Origin: Chrysopilus asiliformis
Lineage: Eukaryota; Arthropoda; Insecta; Diptera; Rhagionidae
Reading direction: 5' to 3'
Length of the DNA: 64,000 nucleotides
NCBI GenBank assembly: GCA_964034945.1
Contig: OZ035961.1
Location: 10,966,001-11,030,000, forward strand
Both the position numbers and the translations under genes were made by a program. The notes beneath the pieces are model-generated. The model did no database searches and was not told the DNA's origin. It worked only from the letters and a program-made list of their open reading frames with translations. Position 1 is the stretch's first letter; each line of letters opens with the position of its first letter. Shown piece after piece: positions 12,420 through 23,362 of the stretch.

Positions 12420-14590
12420 GAAAAAAAATGAGAGAACTTTCGTCCAGATGAAAAGAAAAAAAAAACACATTTTGTAAAAGCGGGAAATTATATTTAACAG
12501 TTAATTACCCCTTTATAAATACACACTACTACAGTCGAAATGCAAATCAATATCGTAAAACAACTTAACGGAAATTCCCTTTTAAGCCCAAGCCAATTTC
12601 CTTATTCAGATTTCATTCATTATTCACATTAAAAAGGAATCCAAAAAATGTTGAGGGAATAAATTTTTTTAAATCCCGAAATATACGTTAATAGTTCCCT
12701 TTTACAAAATTTTCAATTCAGGGCGAACACGTATAGATTCAAAGAAACCATATAGAGGCAATATCCCTTACAAGGTTTATTACCCAAAATGCCATTCAAA
12801 AATAGATACACACAAATATCTATACTAATGTAGATACACTTCAAATGGCAGAACATTGACCTGACAAGTTCAAAAAACCTCTCTAGGATACACATGGTGT
12901 GTGTGGATATATATTTTTTTTATTGATTCAAGATCAGATTATGTCTTCCTTTATAAAATTTGAAAAGCATTAAGCGTGGAGGCCAAATTGAAACCGTGAA
13001 ATGATATCGTTTCCTTATTCTTGATACTGTCGTATTTTGGCAGAGCGAAACAGGGCCAGGACTTGAAGTTGGCAATCTATTTAGAATCCCTCGATAGATT
13101 CATAAATTTCATTTCTCCCATCGTGTTCCACTAGTGTGGCTGATTGTATCTCATCATATATTGAATATTGTGCATGTGACATCGGAAAATTGTGCTCCTT
13201 ATTCCATTTTGTCGAGAGAACCGATGAAAAAAAGTGGAATGGTGGCTTTTTACCGAAATTCTCTAAATTCTTAAGTTACGCACATATGTGAATCTACTCC
13301 GTTCGTATTTTATCAAAGGAAAAAAAGCACTCCCTTTTCATTTAAGCAAGCGTTCAACATGTGTTAAAGGAATAAAAATCAAATTTGAAGCAAAAATGTC
13401 CTCCGACCTTGCCATTGAATCAAATCCCATCCTCACCAAAAAAAAATATGCCGTGAATGCTAAAGCAAGCCTTAACGTGGTGAATCGCCTTTGAGGGACA
13501 CCACAACCACATCCCTTAGCCTTTGGTAGTCATCCTCGAATTTTGAAGGCAAAGTACACTGAACTTGACCTTCTTGAATTTCAATTTAAAATCAAGTCAC
13601 ACAAAATTTTTGAATCCCTGTCTAGTTACTCACGTCCTCACGCTCAGATTTCTGTCACGCATATAAATTTTTCCGGCTTCCTTCGTTATTTTTTTTAGTT
13701 TTGCTTTCATTGAAAAAAAAAATCACAAACGATACACTGCGCCCTGTAATATGCGAATTGCTTGAATAAATACTTTAGCATTTCTTCAGCTTATTTACAA
13801 ATACAATAATAATAAATTCTCATTTAGGACATCCGCCGCAGATTTTGGGGTCTTGTTCTTTTGCATCCGCCACAGCGCGTTTTCCTTTTTTCATTTTTAT
13901 TTTAAAAAGCACCACTTTGCATAATTTCCGTAGGTTACTAATAGAACAAACGAGCTCCACTGTTGTCAAGCTACAAACCGGATAGTCGTGCTTATACCAC
14001 GTGCCATCATCCTGAATAACTTTTCATAAGAAAATTGTATGTAACATGAGTCGAAGCAGGCATCAGGGATTCATTTGAAGATATGATGGAGCAATAGAGA
14101 TCCTTCCCCATCAATGTCATGGTGGGTTGTCGTTTACAAATATAACGTTCAGCGAAATTCATTTTTTGTTAGCTGAAATTCTCCACGACAACTGAAATGA
14201 GTTTGTTGTCAGACTAGAAATTGCATTTTGAGGGCACCCATATGCCCAGTTAAAGTTGAAATTGATAGCGGATGATGGGCATTATAAATTTTGAGGGGCT
14301 GACTTTTAATTTTGTAAGAGGAACACATTATTTTAGATGGGTACATTTATGGGGTTTGAATTTTTCATGAGATCCTTCGCAACGTGCAGTTAATGTCTTG
14401 GTGTAGAAATTGTCATCGATAAAGACTCCACATATGGAAATATCGATCACGTAGTTGTATTTTCGGCACGACAAATTGCCTCATGAATGTGAAAAAGTGT
14501 TTTTTTTAGTAAATAGTGACAAAAAAAAAATAGTGGGTGTCAAGTGATTGATTTGATTTACATTTTTATTTTTATTTATTGAAATTTCTG
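12420..14590. other. Gene-free stretch
   Basis: Nothing supportable was found: no splice-flanked exon with a recognisable peptide, no RNA gene and no clear repeat. Confidence 0.4.
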
Positions 14591-14654
14591 CTATTATCAC
14601 GGCTTTTTATTTTGATAAACATTGGAATTTAGTGGTTTGTAAAATTTCATGTCT

Positions 14655-14825
14655 CTAGCTCAGTTCTTTCGAAAGTTATAGTGTTCACGGACACACAGAC
14701 TGACGGACGGACATCCAAAAATCAAAATCTTTCATCATCCCTAACACCCTGGTGTAATTCATTTTTGTGTTTGATGATTGGTCCGATTGGTTAGAAACGG
14801 TATACTAAATCTAATACGCTCCTAT
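14655..14825 (-). mobile_element. Family B core-repeat element fragment, reversed
   Basis: Read on the minus strand, this fragment has the same order as the copy at 18385. An end containing aaccgt comes first, then a phrase ending in CACCAGGGTGTTA, a short CCGTCCGTC tract, the words GTGAACACTATAACTTTCGAAAG and AGCTAGAGACATGAAATTTTA. The tandem core is short and decayed. It is a truncated member of the family related to the DINE-1-like elements of this window. Confidence 0.6.
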
Positions 14826-14914
14826 ATGATAATCACATAGAATATAATAGAATCTAGGCAAGGAAAATTATTAAATATGCGCCGCAGACGAATTTAGCGT
14901 TAAAAAGAAGGCTG

Positions 14915-15130
14915 TGTTAATCCCAGCGTAGTCCAAGTGGTAAAGTACTTCGCCCGTATTCCGGAGGTCGTAGGTTCAATTCCCGACTGTGGCACGTTGT
15001 GATTCAAGTCCACTCAAATTGCTTTACGAAATGTGTAGTGAGGATGAGGTCCTTCAGGATAAAAAATTAGTTTCTGGGACGCCCCAGGACAATATGCCCG
15101 ATTCCGGGAATATCCTGGGAAATCCGATAA
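14915..15130 (+). mobile_element. tRNA-derived SINE
   Basis: The head carries an RNA polymerase III split promoter. The A box TAGTCCAAGTGG is at 14929-14940 and a perfect B box GGTTCAATTCC at 14973-14983, spaced as in a tRNA. The predicted acceptor and T stems are imperfect, with two extra bases in the T arm, so this is not a functional tRNA gene. A non-tRNA body follows, ending near ATATCCTGGGAAATCC. A body-like piece (CTGGGACGCC and CCATTCCAGGACGTC) recurs at about 32262-32320. What remains unsure is the 3' end and whether it has a tail. Confidence 0.65.
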
Positions 15131-15347
15131 ACGTATGTTGATGCTACTCTGACTACATATTTTGATCTTTTTAATATTTTTGGGGCTCTTCTAATCCTTT
15201 CAAAACTGTTTGCGTCAACGGTGAAGTTCACTGCCCAAAAGCACTAAATTATAACTAGCTTTTAAAACTTCACAGCATTACAAAAAAAATCCGTCGGGAC
15301 TCGTCTATCAGAAGACGTGGGCCAAATTTCAGCAAAATTGGTGATTA

Positions 15348-15493
15348 AGCCCAATTCAGACTAACGATTGCGATTACGGTTGCAGCTTCTCGACCAATGA
15401 GATCAAACCTTTCATTTTCCTATCGTTGAAAGCTTTGATGTCATTGGTGGAGAAGCTTCAATCGTAATCGCAATCGTTAGTCTGAATTCGGTT
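15348..15493. mobile_element. Foldback MITE with TTA target duplication
   Basis: Inverted arms of about 60 bp face each other: from 15348 the sequence AATTCAGACTAACGATTGCG is met in reverse complement ending at 15493. Arms differ at only a few positions. TTA flanks both sides (15345-15347 and 15494-15496). A TTA duplication is typical of PIF/Harbinger elements, which is the inferred superfamily. No transposase is present. The internal words AATCGTAATCGCAATCGTT and GATNTCATTGGT are shared with the MITE at 23177, so the two are related. Confidence 0.7.
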
Positions 15494-15690
15494 TTAGAAC
15501 TTTTAAAACGACTAAAGAGTGGTTCATAAAATCCGTAGGGCTATTTTCAGGCTTTTCGGACCCCCGCCTTCGTTTTTTTTTTTTACAACCTCTAGCACAA
15601 AATCAGGAGATGGTTAAATAAATTCGAATGCCCACATTTTTTCCACGTCCGCTATAAGCAGTTCGAGCAAGTTAAAATGTGTTGTTTTTT

Positions 15691-16062
15691 TATACCCGTA
15701 TGGTGAAACCAAAGGGTATATTAACCCTATTCCTGTCAGGCTGTGACTGTGAGTCACTATTCAATTTCGAACCAATATAGATGATTTAATACATGTTTTA
15801 ACGCAAAATCAATTTAATGTATTTTATTATTGGTCACTACGCTACTGTTATATAGAATAAATTTTATGTTTTTTTGTTAAATTGATTTTGCGTTAAAACA
15901 TGTATTAAATCATCTATATTGGTTCGAAATTCACAGCCTGACAGGAATAGGGTTAACTTTGCCTTACCGTTTGTAACGCCAAGATCCCGTCATCGCACAA
16001 AAAAATGAATTACACCAGTGTGTTTAGAATGAGAAAAATATTTAATTTCTGCATGTCCGTCC

Positions 16063-16104
<42 letters not shown>

Positions 16105-16507
16105 CCGTCCGTCCGTCTGTCTGTGGCGCGGATTGCGGGCGCATGGATTGAGCTAGAGACTTGAAATTTTGCGCAGATCCGTTTTTCGTAAAATGCGAGG
16201 CTAAGTTCGTTAATGGGCAAAAATGGACCATTAGGGGGGGTACCCCCCATACGAACGAAAACGTTTTTTGCGAATATCTCAAAAACGGTGCATCTTATCA
16301 AAAAAGTCCAAGAACAAATGTTATTTAGGATATGATTCTACATAAAACTCCCATACATCAAAATCCGATTGGAATAAATTTTAAAAAATCTTATTGGAAA
16401 GTTTGACTTCAAAGTGGAATTTTGGTACAACTGTTCGAATTTTGATACGAATATCACCATACGGGTCTCCAATGATTGCCAGATTGGCAATTATAGCTTT
16501 TGTTATG
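15691..16507 (+). mobile_element. DINE-1-like element, full length, with a nested MITE
   Basis: The element starts TATACCCGTATGGTGA and has ACCCGTATGGTGA as a 13-bp subterminal inverted repeat, with TCACCATACGGGT at 16454-16466. The core is a (C/T)CGT(C)TGTC tandem (16055-16125), and near the 3' end lies the hairpin ATTGCCA-GAT-TGGCAAT followed by TATAGCTTTTGTTATG. This layout (subterminal inverted repeats, microsatellite core, 3' stem-loop) is that of Helentron-associated elements such as Drosophila DINE-1, which also begins with TATACCC and GGGTATA and has a CCGTCTGTCCGTC core. It encodes nothing. A TTAA-targeted MITE interrupts it at 15725-15952. The open frames full of TDRQTDRQ come from the core and are not genes. 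Confidence 0.8.
15725..15952. mobile_element. piggyBac-like foldback MITE, TTAA duplication
   Basis: Both ends carry CCCTATTCCTGTCAGGCTGT as inverted repeats. The arms run about 93 nt (left) and 76 nt (right) and differ mainly by a 17-nt insertion in the left arm. TTAA flanks both sides (15721-15724 and 15953-15956), and ends beginning CCC with a TTAA target are typical of the piggyBac superfamily. The host element shows the empty site: in the copy at 36322-36938 the same place reads GGGTATATTAACTTTGCC with no insert. The insertion is therefore clean and later than the host element. No transposase is encoded. Confidence 0.9.
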
Positions 16508-18370
16508 TTTAAGAATCAAAACTAATAAAAAATGCGATTGTTGAGAACCAAACCCTAGAACTTAATATAATGGAATAAATTATTTTACGAAAATTTCACT
16601 TTAGCATTTGCAATCATAAATTTTCAATAGTATTTTTAAAATAATTTTTATCAAATTTTAATCAAAGAATTTTTATGGAAATTTTGAATTATTCAATCAA
16701 AGACAAGCACCACTTAAACTTTGTTGATGTACTTAAAGTATCTTATTTGCTTGTATTATACACAAAAAAAACTTTTCGTCATTAAAATTATATTTTTAAA
16801 TTCTATAAATTCGCTCCCTCAATGGTGGCAACTCTTTTAATGTAACGAAACCCCTATGCTGTGTTTCTTTCCCATTTCGACTTAATTGCTTAACAAATAT
16901 TAAAAGGGCTTTGCTAGCAAAGCAAAGAAATTAAACATTTCTCATTTTATGTAAATATGTTCCATATAAAACAAGCAATTTGTCAACTGTTAACCTTGAC
17001 CTAAATCACGGTAAGATTCTCTCGAACACTTCACAGATTTAAAAGTTAAGGGGAAATTCTTGTTACGAAAAATTGGTCACATTAAATTGTATATCGCATG
17101 TACATCTGATTTTATGTGTTGTGATGTGAAGTGATGAGATTGCAATATTATTATTTGCTATTTATTCACACGTGAAATTGATATGCATTCCGAAACCTTT
17201 CAACATGGCAGTTTATCACAAAATATCATTTACTTTATATTCGTCCTTATGCTCGAGAGTGTTGTGAGTAATGTGGGATAGACGTAATGCTATCAAACTG
17301 GATTTCATAAACTGATTATTCGGTTCGTATTTTCACTTAAATGAATCTAACCTAATGCTCTACTTTACATAAATAGGTAGACTTAATCATAAAATCTGGT
17401 GATATTTATTGTCGCTCATTGTTACACGGGTAAAACACGTGGCCATATAATTCCAGTGCCCTTGAAAACATTCCATATACTCATTTGTAGAAGGGGAGTC
17501 GGTAACTGTAATTTATCATGCCCTTAGCATACATACACATATTTTTTTACCATTTCACTGCTAATACTCAGTGGATACCTGAACATTTCGCAAGTAGTGA
17601 AACACTCCAAAACACCAAAATATTCTACACACTCTGCTCTTATTTTTCGCATTATGTCCATTTTTCACACTTACACATCATTTTATTTGCCTTTTGTTGA
17701 GGTGGAGGCAGCATATAACCTTCATGTAACGACGAGGACCTTTTTATGTGCGCGGAATAAGGGAAGTTGCTAAATCTTTTGAGATGTAAAGCAAGCAATA
17801 ATATGCAAAGCACCTCGAAGACGAATAGTCTGCAGGCAATGAAATAGTGGTTTTGTACACATTCGACTCGTTTGACTTCAATTCAAAGGGATTCCTAAAC
17901 GACAAGCCCAGATTATTTCGATGAAAAGTACACGAATGTAATGTGTTTCAGAATTTCAAACGGGGCATTGCTGGAAAATGGGTCAGGGCTGTAAAATGTA
18001 AACACTCTTCAGTTGATGTACAAGTGCAATTTATGTATTACAGTGCTGGCAAGAGGTGGGCGAGTACTCAAAATTTTAGTGAAAGGATTGTATTACGATT
18101 TTGAAAAGATTTATAGCGACCTTTGCAAAAGAATACCAAGTATATCTACTCAGAGAAAAATATGTGTATGAGCTTGTTATCCTTTTATGGAGATAAGATG
18201 AACTTGAATCTCATAAAAAAATCAATATTGACAATTTTTGTAGCCGTGATAAAATTACATATGATTTTCATATGAATGGAATGACATCTATTTATTTGTT
18301 GTGAAATTTAAAATTCGACTTTTCACATATTTTTTTTACTCGATAGGATATATAATGTAGAAGTATATTT
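16508..18370. other. Gene-free stretch
   Basis: No exon, RNA gene or clear repeat seen. Composition is uniformly AT-rich. Confidence 0.4.
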
Positions 18371-18384
18371 GATTTAGTATACCG

Positions 18385-18865
18385 TTTGTTTGATACGTTA
18401 CAAAAATTAACTACACCGGGGTGTTAAGGAAGACAAAAGATTTTGATTTCCGCATGTTTGTCCGTCTATATCTCTGTCTGTCTGTCCATGAACACCATAT
18501 TTTCGAAAGGATTGAGCTAGAGAATTGAAATTTTGTATAGTTACGTTTCTCGTAAAGGCTCGGCTAAGTTCTTAAACAGAAACCGAGCCATTTCTTTCCC
18601 CCTCTCCTAAACAAACGAAACAGGTTTTTGCATTTTTGTCGAAAACGAAGATTCATATTGAAAAATTTATAAAGTTAAAAAGTGTTTAGAAAATAATTTT
18701 ACGTAACTCATCCATACGTCCAAATCCAATCGAACCACGGTTTTTACGTATCTTTAACAGTTCACGAGATATTTAAAAACATATTGTTTTTCATGAATTT
18801 TTTCCGAAACTAAATATTGCAGAGCAAAGTGTTGTGTTGATTACAACTGATATTTTTGTAATGAG
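18385..18865 (+). mobile_element. Family B core-repeat element, longest copy
   Basis: The left part contains ACTACACCGGGGTGTTAAGG, comparable to the TTACACCAGTGTGTTTAGAA of the DINE-1-like copies. A short TCTGTCTGTCTGTCC core (18472-18488) and the phrases ATTGAGCTAGAGAATTGAAATT and CGTTTCTCGTAAAGGCTCGG follow. The 3' part ends near ATTACAACTGATATTTTTGT. It is a diverged sister of the DINE-1-like family. Relatives lie at 14655 (reversed), 28470, 41440 (reversed), 46560, 52388 (reversed), 54740 and 55420. Non-coding; mobility by Helentron proteins is an inference from the structure. Confidence 0.65.
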
Positions 18866-18869
18866 GATA

Positions 18870-19440
18870 GAGAATCGGTTTTTTTTTTGTGAATTGGGGC
18901 TAATGTTGTTTACTAGCAATTTTTTTAGTCGCGACACACGCTCTCGGATAAAGAAAATTATTTAGGGGTTGGACAAGCCAATAACTAGACTTAGTTTTTT
19001 TTTGTGTAAAATAGTCTTTTGAAGAATTATTTCAATCTGATTACTAAGGTTTCGTTAACTAAAAAAAACTTTTTATGAAAGTGCAACAAATACTACTAAT
19101 TTACTATGGCCGAAAGGAAAAAAAATAAATACTTGGTTATTATGCATTTTTAAAAAAAAATATATGTGCAAAATTAAATAAAATTTTTAATCGGAAATCT
19201 CTTGGCTAGGATCAAATACAGCAACTTTTTTAAATAAAAGTAAGTTCTCCTTCCATCTTATAGAAACATGACTCCTTCATCACTTTAGTTATACTAATTA
19301 AAACCTATTTAAAAATATTTCAAAAACGAAAGACTTAAGGCAGTAACTCGATAATGTTGGAAAATTGAAAACACTAGATTTAAGGCTGGAAAGATTTTTT
19401 TTATATTTTTGTCCTTATGTGCAGATACTGATATTTAGCT
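18870..19440. other. Downstream flank of the cuticle gene
   Basis: No gene seen. This is the 3' flank of the minus-strand cuticle gene, AT-rich and without a clear repeat. Confidence 0.4.
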
Positions 19441-19452
19441 TCTATTTCACAT

Positions 19453-19458
19453 TTTAAT
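19453..19458 (-). terminator. Candidate polyadenylation signal ATTAAA
   Basis: On the minus strand ATTAAA lies about 40 bp downstream of the cuticle gene stop codon, a normal distance for cleavage. It is the commonest variant of AATAAA. AT-rich sequence makes such hexamers frequent, so this is a likely but unproven site. Confidence 0.5.
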
Positions 19459-19496
19459 TGATAAATTAAATTAAAATCGCAACTAGGGATGGAAGC

Positions 19497-20012
19497 TTAG
19501 TGATGGACAACAACTGGACCATGGACGACATGGGGATGAGCAACGACATGGGGATGAGCGATGACTGGAGCTACCACGGCGTGTCTCACTACTGGAACGT
19601 GGTGGGCAATGACTGGGGCATGATGGGCAGCAACAACGGTCTTAACGACTGGGGTGTGGTGCACAACGTGTCTGAAAGTTTTTCGAGCAATTTCAAAAAT
19701 TTTAATAAGTAATGTAAGTATAGAATTCTGAAGTGTGTCTATCTTACGATGATGAGTGACTGATGGCAACGGGATGGGCGACGTGAGCAACATGAGCAAC
19801 TGGATGGGCTACGACTGGAGTGTGGACCAAAGTTGGGGCAACAGCAACTACTCCTGGGGCTGGGGCAGCGTAGGCGGTGGCCAAGAAGCAAGCGACAACG
19901 AACTAAAAATTATAATTTAATTTAATTTTTGCACTGATACTCCATAATTATCCCAAATATTTTATTATCCTGGATAGATCCTGGATACACGACTACATAC
20001 CAATTTGTACAT
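19497..20012 (-). CDS. Histidine/valine-rich secreted cuticle protein
   Basis: Three exons join in frame: 20012-20001, 19902-19748 and 19671-19497, giving 113 residues. The introns have clean ends, GTATGT...TTTTTAG and GTAAGA...CTTTCAG. The first exon encodes only MYKL, as is usual for insect cuticle genes. A signal peptide follows (MYKLFVVACFLATAYA, cleavage expected before APAPG). The mature chain is low-complexity, built from short HP, HV, VVAHP and HHAPV repeats: VAHVAHVAHP in the middle and AHPHVVAHPHVVHGPVVVHH at the end. There is no chitin-binding R&R consensus. It resembles the alanine/valine/proline-rich low-complexity cuticular proteins, and the histidine richness suggests a role in cross-linked or metal-binding cuticle. 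The stop is TAA at 19499-19497. The antisense open frame rich in NDWGM is a shadow. I do not assign a name. Confidence 0.85.
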
Positions 20013-20087
20013 TTTGGAAATGTTTAGTTTTGATTTTTTGGTATTTTGAACGAGTAATTGAACACAACACTGAACTGTTTCAGATGT

Positions 20088-20125
20088 GACTGATGCCTTC
20101 TGCAGCGATCGATCGTGCTTATATA
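20088..20125 (-). promoter_or_regulatory. Core promoter of the cuticle gene
   Basis: On the minus strand a TATA box TATATAAG (20125-20118) stands about 34 bp before ATCAGTC (20094-20088), which fits the arthropod initiator TCAGTY with A+1 at 20091. This gives a 5' leader of about 79 nt before the ATG at 20012. Strong TATA plus initiator is typical of cuticle genes that are switched on sharply in epidermis; that regulation is inferred. Confidence 0.75.
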
Positions 20126-20129
20126 TCGA

Positions 20130-21278
20130 ATACTAGTCAATATCGACGACTAGTGTGACGAAGACGATGTAATATGCGTTAAACATTATGCTCCATTGGT
20201 ACGAAATCTGTTTATCTTTTTCTGGCGCTCTAAGATCTTGCGCCGTCATGCAATTCATGCTTATGTCCAATGATTGCTTAGCCTAGCACAATAGTTAAAA
20301 TTAGTCGAGGATACCTTCTTATGGAGCCCATGATGGAAAACAGCGAGGTTCGGAGGCTGTTTATCACACTTGAGAATAGTTAATAATGGTAATCGCTGGC
20401 AGTAGGGTTAGCGGAAGGTTAAATTGGCAGCATATATACTCGTAAGTTGTTAAATTCTACTATTATTAATCTGGCTCTTGGAAAACTTTGCTTATGCTAT
20501 GGCTCTGGAGACAGGTTCTCTGTTGTCTTTCGCAGATAATCAACCTACGTTAACATTAAATTTAGCTAATGTTGTAATTGGAGGTGTTATCAAATGATAT
20601 TTTTTTAATTTATGGAAAACAACAATATGCTGCCGCTATTTTTGCTGTCTTGAGTGTTTTCCTTCATGGCACCTTTTGAGTGTTGTACACTTTGTGGGAA
20701 ACCTCTGTAAGCGAACGTGGTCAGTGGCGCCCAGTCCATAAACAAGGCAAGGTTGTGAAAACTAGTTGTTCTACTAACCATTTTTAATTGATTTTTCTCG
20801 TTCTAAATCGATCGATTAGTATTGATTCTGTAATTAATTTTTATATTGATTTCGCTTGTCCTAAATCAATCGCTTAATTCATAAAATTTAAATTCTATCC
20901 GAGGCTTACAAATTGTAGTTAAATATTCAAGTGTTGAATTTTTTTTAACGGATTTTTGAAATTCACTCTCCAAAAAACTCGGGGACAATTAAACACCGCC
21001 TTAAAACAACGATGAAAGTACACACCCCGCAGTATTATTAAGAAAATATATAGCATTGCAGCGCGGAGTTTTTTGACATTTCTGTTTTAAGGAGTTAAAC
21101 GTTGACTGTAACACTGTTTTGGGCTAAATTTTAAATTAACTCCAAAAACGAATTGAAAATTAACTTGAACTCCTTTTAAATTAACTTAAACTCCTTTTGT
21201 TTTTTCCACTATGAAAGGTGTTCACGATTGAAAGAGACTTGCCAATTGGATCCAATTGCCTAATGGCCTAATGGTTTT
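20130..21278. other. Gene-free upstream region of the cuticle gene
   Basis: No exon seen. It would hold the upstream regulatory DNA of the cuticle gene. A short inverted pair (ACTAGTC...GACTAGT) lies at about 20132-20154, close to the TATA box. A perfect 16-bp palindrome CAATTGGATCCAATTG sits at 21243-21258. Confidence 0.4.
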
Positions 21279-21484
21279 GTGCGCCCGCAATCCGCGCCAC
21301 AGACGGACGGACGGACGGACGGACAGACGGACAGACAGACGGACGGATGGATATGCAGAAATTAATTATTTTTATCATTCTAAACACACTGGTGTAATTC
21401 ATTTTTGTGTGTGATGACGGGATCTTGGCGTTACAAACGGTAAGGCAAAGTTAGTATACCCTTTGGTTTCACCATACGGGTATA
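21279..21484 (-). mobile_element. DINE-1-like element, 5' half only
   Basis: Reversed copy. Reading the minus strand from 21484 it shows TATACCCGTATGGTGAAACC, GGGTATACTAACTTTGCC, the TTTGTAACGCCAAGATCCCG word, GAATTACACCAGTGTGTTTA, a CCGTCCGTCTGTC core (21300-21345) and GTGGCGCGGATTGCGGGCGC. The 3' arm and the terminal hairpin are missing, so the copy is truncated in or just after the core. Confidence 0.75.
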
Positions 21485-21489
21485 AAAAG

Positions 21490-23170
21490 ATGTGTCTTTA
21501 AATCAATCAAAAGTCTAATAAGAATTTTTGGTTTACTTCGACATTTTACTTCGCGCTGTCGTTAATTTGCGTCATTCTAATTTTCCTTTCCACTATCCTT
21601 TATTACTCTTCCTTATAAGGAGTTTTCGAGCCTCCTCCCATCACCATCTTTATTGTGACTTTTGCATAGATTTTAAGCCCGTCGTTATACTCCCAGATGA
21701 AATCGTGATGTATTTTATGGACCGTTTTCCAAACATTTTTTTTTTGAAAACTTGATCCTGTATAATGAAATTTACTAAATTCATAATAATCAAAGTGTAA
21801 AAAAAAATCTTTAATATATGCAAGAAAACTTAAAAAATAACGGACTTTCTGATGCAATACAAGTTCCTTGATCATTTTCAAAGCTGCCATAATTACGCCA
21901 CGTCACCAATGTATATTCGAAATTATGTAAAAAAATATGTACGAGCATCGACACAGGTAGAAAATTAATAAACTAATTGAAAGAAAAAGTGATCTTGAAA
22001 TTTCATCAAGACCATACAGCCCAAGCCAACTAAGTCTAGTTCGTGTCCATAAATCATTTGAATTGACTCGATAAAAAAAACAATTTCCATGTACATATTA
22101 TGAGATTATGCAGGTGATCGATGCACCTAAAATGGGAATACGTTGCGCAGTAAGTGAACTCCATTGACTAAATGCATTTTGTTACCTGCATTCGAAGTGT
22201 CTTGGAACGGTGTTAAATTGAATTTTTTGTCATGGATGGAAATATTCGATCAACTGATCAGCACCGAGAATCGATCATTGATGGTATTGCTGGTATTTTG
22301 ATCAAGTGCTTTTCTTGACCGATCGACTGACTGAGAAATGTTACACAAATGAGAAAGACGTACATTGCAAATTAACCTTTACCTGTTTTCGAGTAGGTTT
22401 TTTTTCCTTTTTTTTTAAATTGACATACATACATTAAATTTGCGCGTAAAAAATGTCGATCATCAGTTGTGTACTTGACCTTCGTGTCGTTGCATGCCTC
22501 TAAAGGGTTATTTATGTGTAATACCCTAGGCGGGAACTTTTCCCACTTCATGTGGAGCTTGATGTAATTATGATACTATGGCGTAATGCATTTTTTGCTA
22601 ATTCACTGGGCGTATTTATAGTAGATATTTGGGAAGCAATTCATTTGACAGGTGATTGACAGCAAAGGGCTTTTTTTCGGGAAAGTCAAGCAGCATTAAA
22701 TTTCATTTCATTTTAATGTCTACTAGATTTTTTTTTTGAATTTAAATAAAATAAAATCCAAAAAAAATATAAAATAAAACTGCAATCGCCAAAATAAAAA
22801 AATAAATTTAAAGCCATTAAAAAAATGCTATAAAATAAAATGAAAAATGTGAGCTTTGTGTATCAGAAATAAAAGCGAGATAAATCATGTTTTGCCTTTT
22901 TTATGCTTTTATTTCGCTTTCATTGCTGATACACAGCGCGCAAAATTTTGTTTTTTAACTTTTCAGTAAATTTTTTTAGTAAAAGTTTTTTTTTTCAATT
23001 TTTTTAAAATTTTAGAAGGATTGGGAAAATCAGAACACATCACACCCTTCTTCCCTCTTGAAGGTTTTCGGTCATATGTGCAATTTCATAACGCTTATTC
23101 ACTTACCCTGAAATACTTGTCAATGTGTTTTTGAAAAATCTCTTATGAGCTGTCCATAAAAGTTCTCAAA
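21490..23170. other. Gene-free stretch
   Basis: No gene seen. A degenerate foldback sits at 22854-22888 against 22902-22936 (TGTGTATCAG...CTGATACACA, arms about 35 bp with mismatches). It is preceded by an AAAATAAAA-rich tract. Confidence 0.4.
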
Positions 23171-23176
23171 CTCTTA

Positions 23177-23359
23177 TGGCCGTATCACACCGACAATTGC
23201 AGCTATGATTGTCAATCGGCCAATTGAAAATTGAAGTGAGTCTAAACTCTCAATCGTAATCGCAATCGTAATCGCCATCGTAATCGCAATCGTTGACAAC
23301 TTTGATCTCATTGGTTGAGAAGCTCAATCGTAACCGCACCCGTCGGTGTGATACGGCCA
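23177..23359. mobile_element. MITE with 18-bp TIRs and TTA duplication
   Basis: The ends are perfect 18-bp inverted repeats TGGCCGTATCACACCGAC. TTA flanks both sides (23174-23176 and 23360-23362), which points to PIF/Harbinger. The 183-bp interior holds a small tandem of AATCGTAATCGC and the word GATCTCATTGGTTGAGAAGC, both shared with the MITE at 15348. Non-coding; it would depend on a transposase elsewhere in the genome. Confidence 0.8.
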
Positions 23360-23362
23360 TTA

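Noticed and set aside
14925..14998. A tRNA gene
   Set aside because: A and B boxes are good but acceptor and T stems do not pair properly and a SINE body follows.
15990..16301. Open frames rich in TDRQTDRQ / TDGQTDRR (also at 25769-26070, 36528-36856, 46623-46808)
   Set aside because: They are translations of the CCGTCTGT minisatellite core of DINE-like elements, open in several frames at once.
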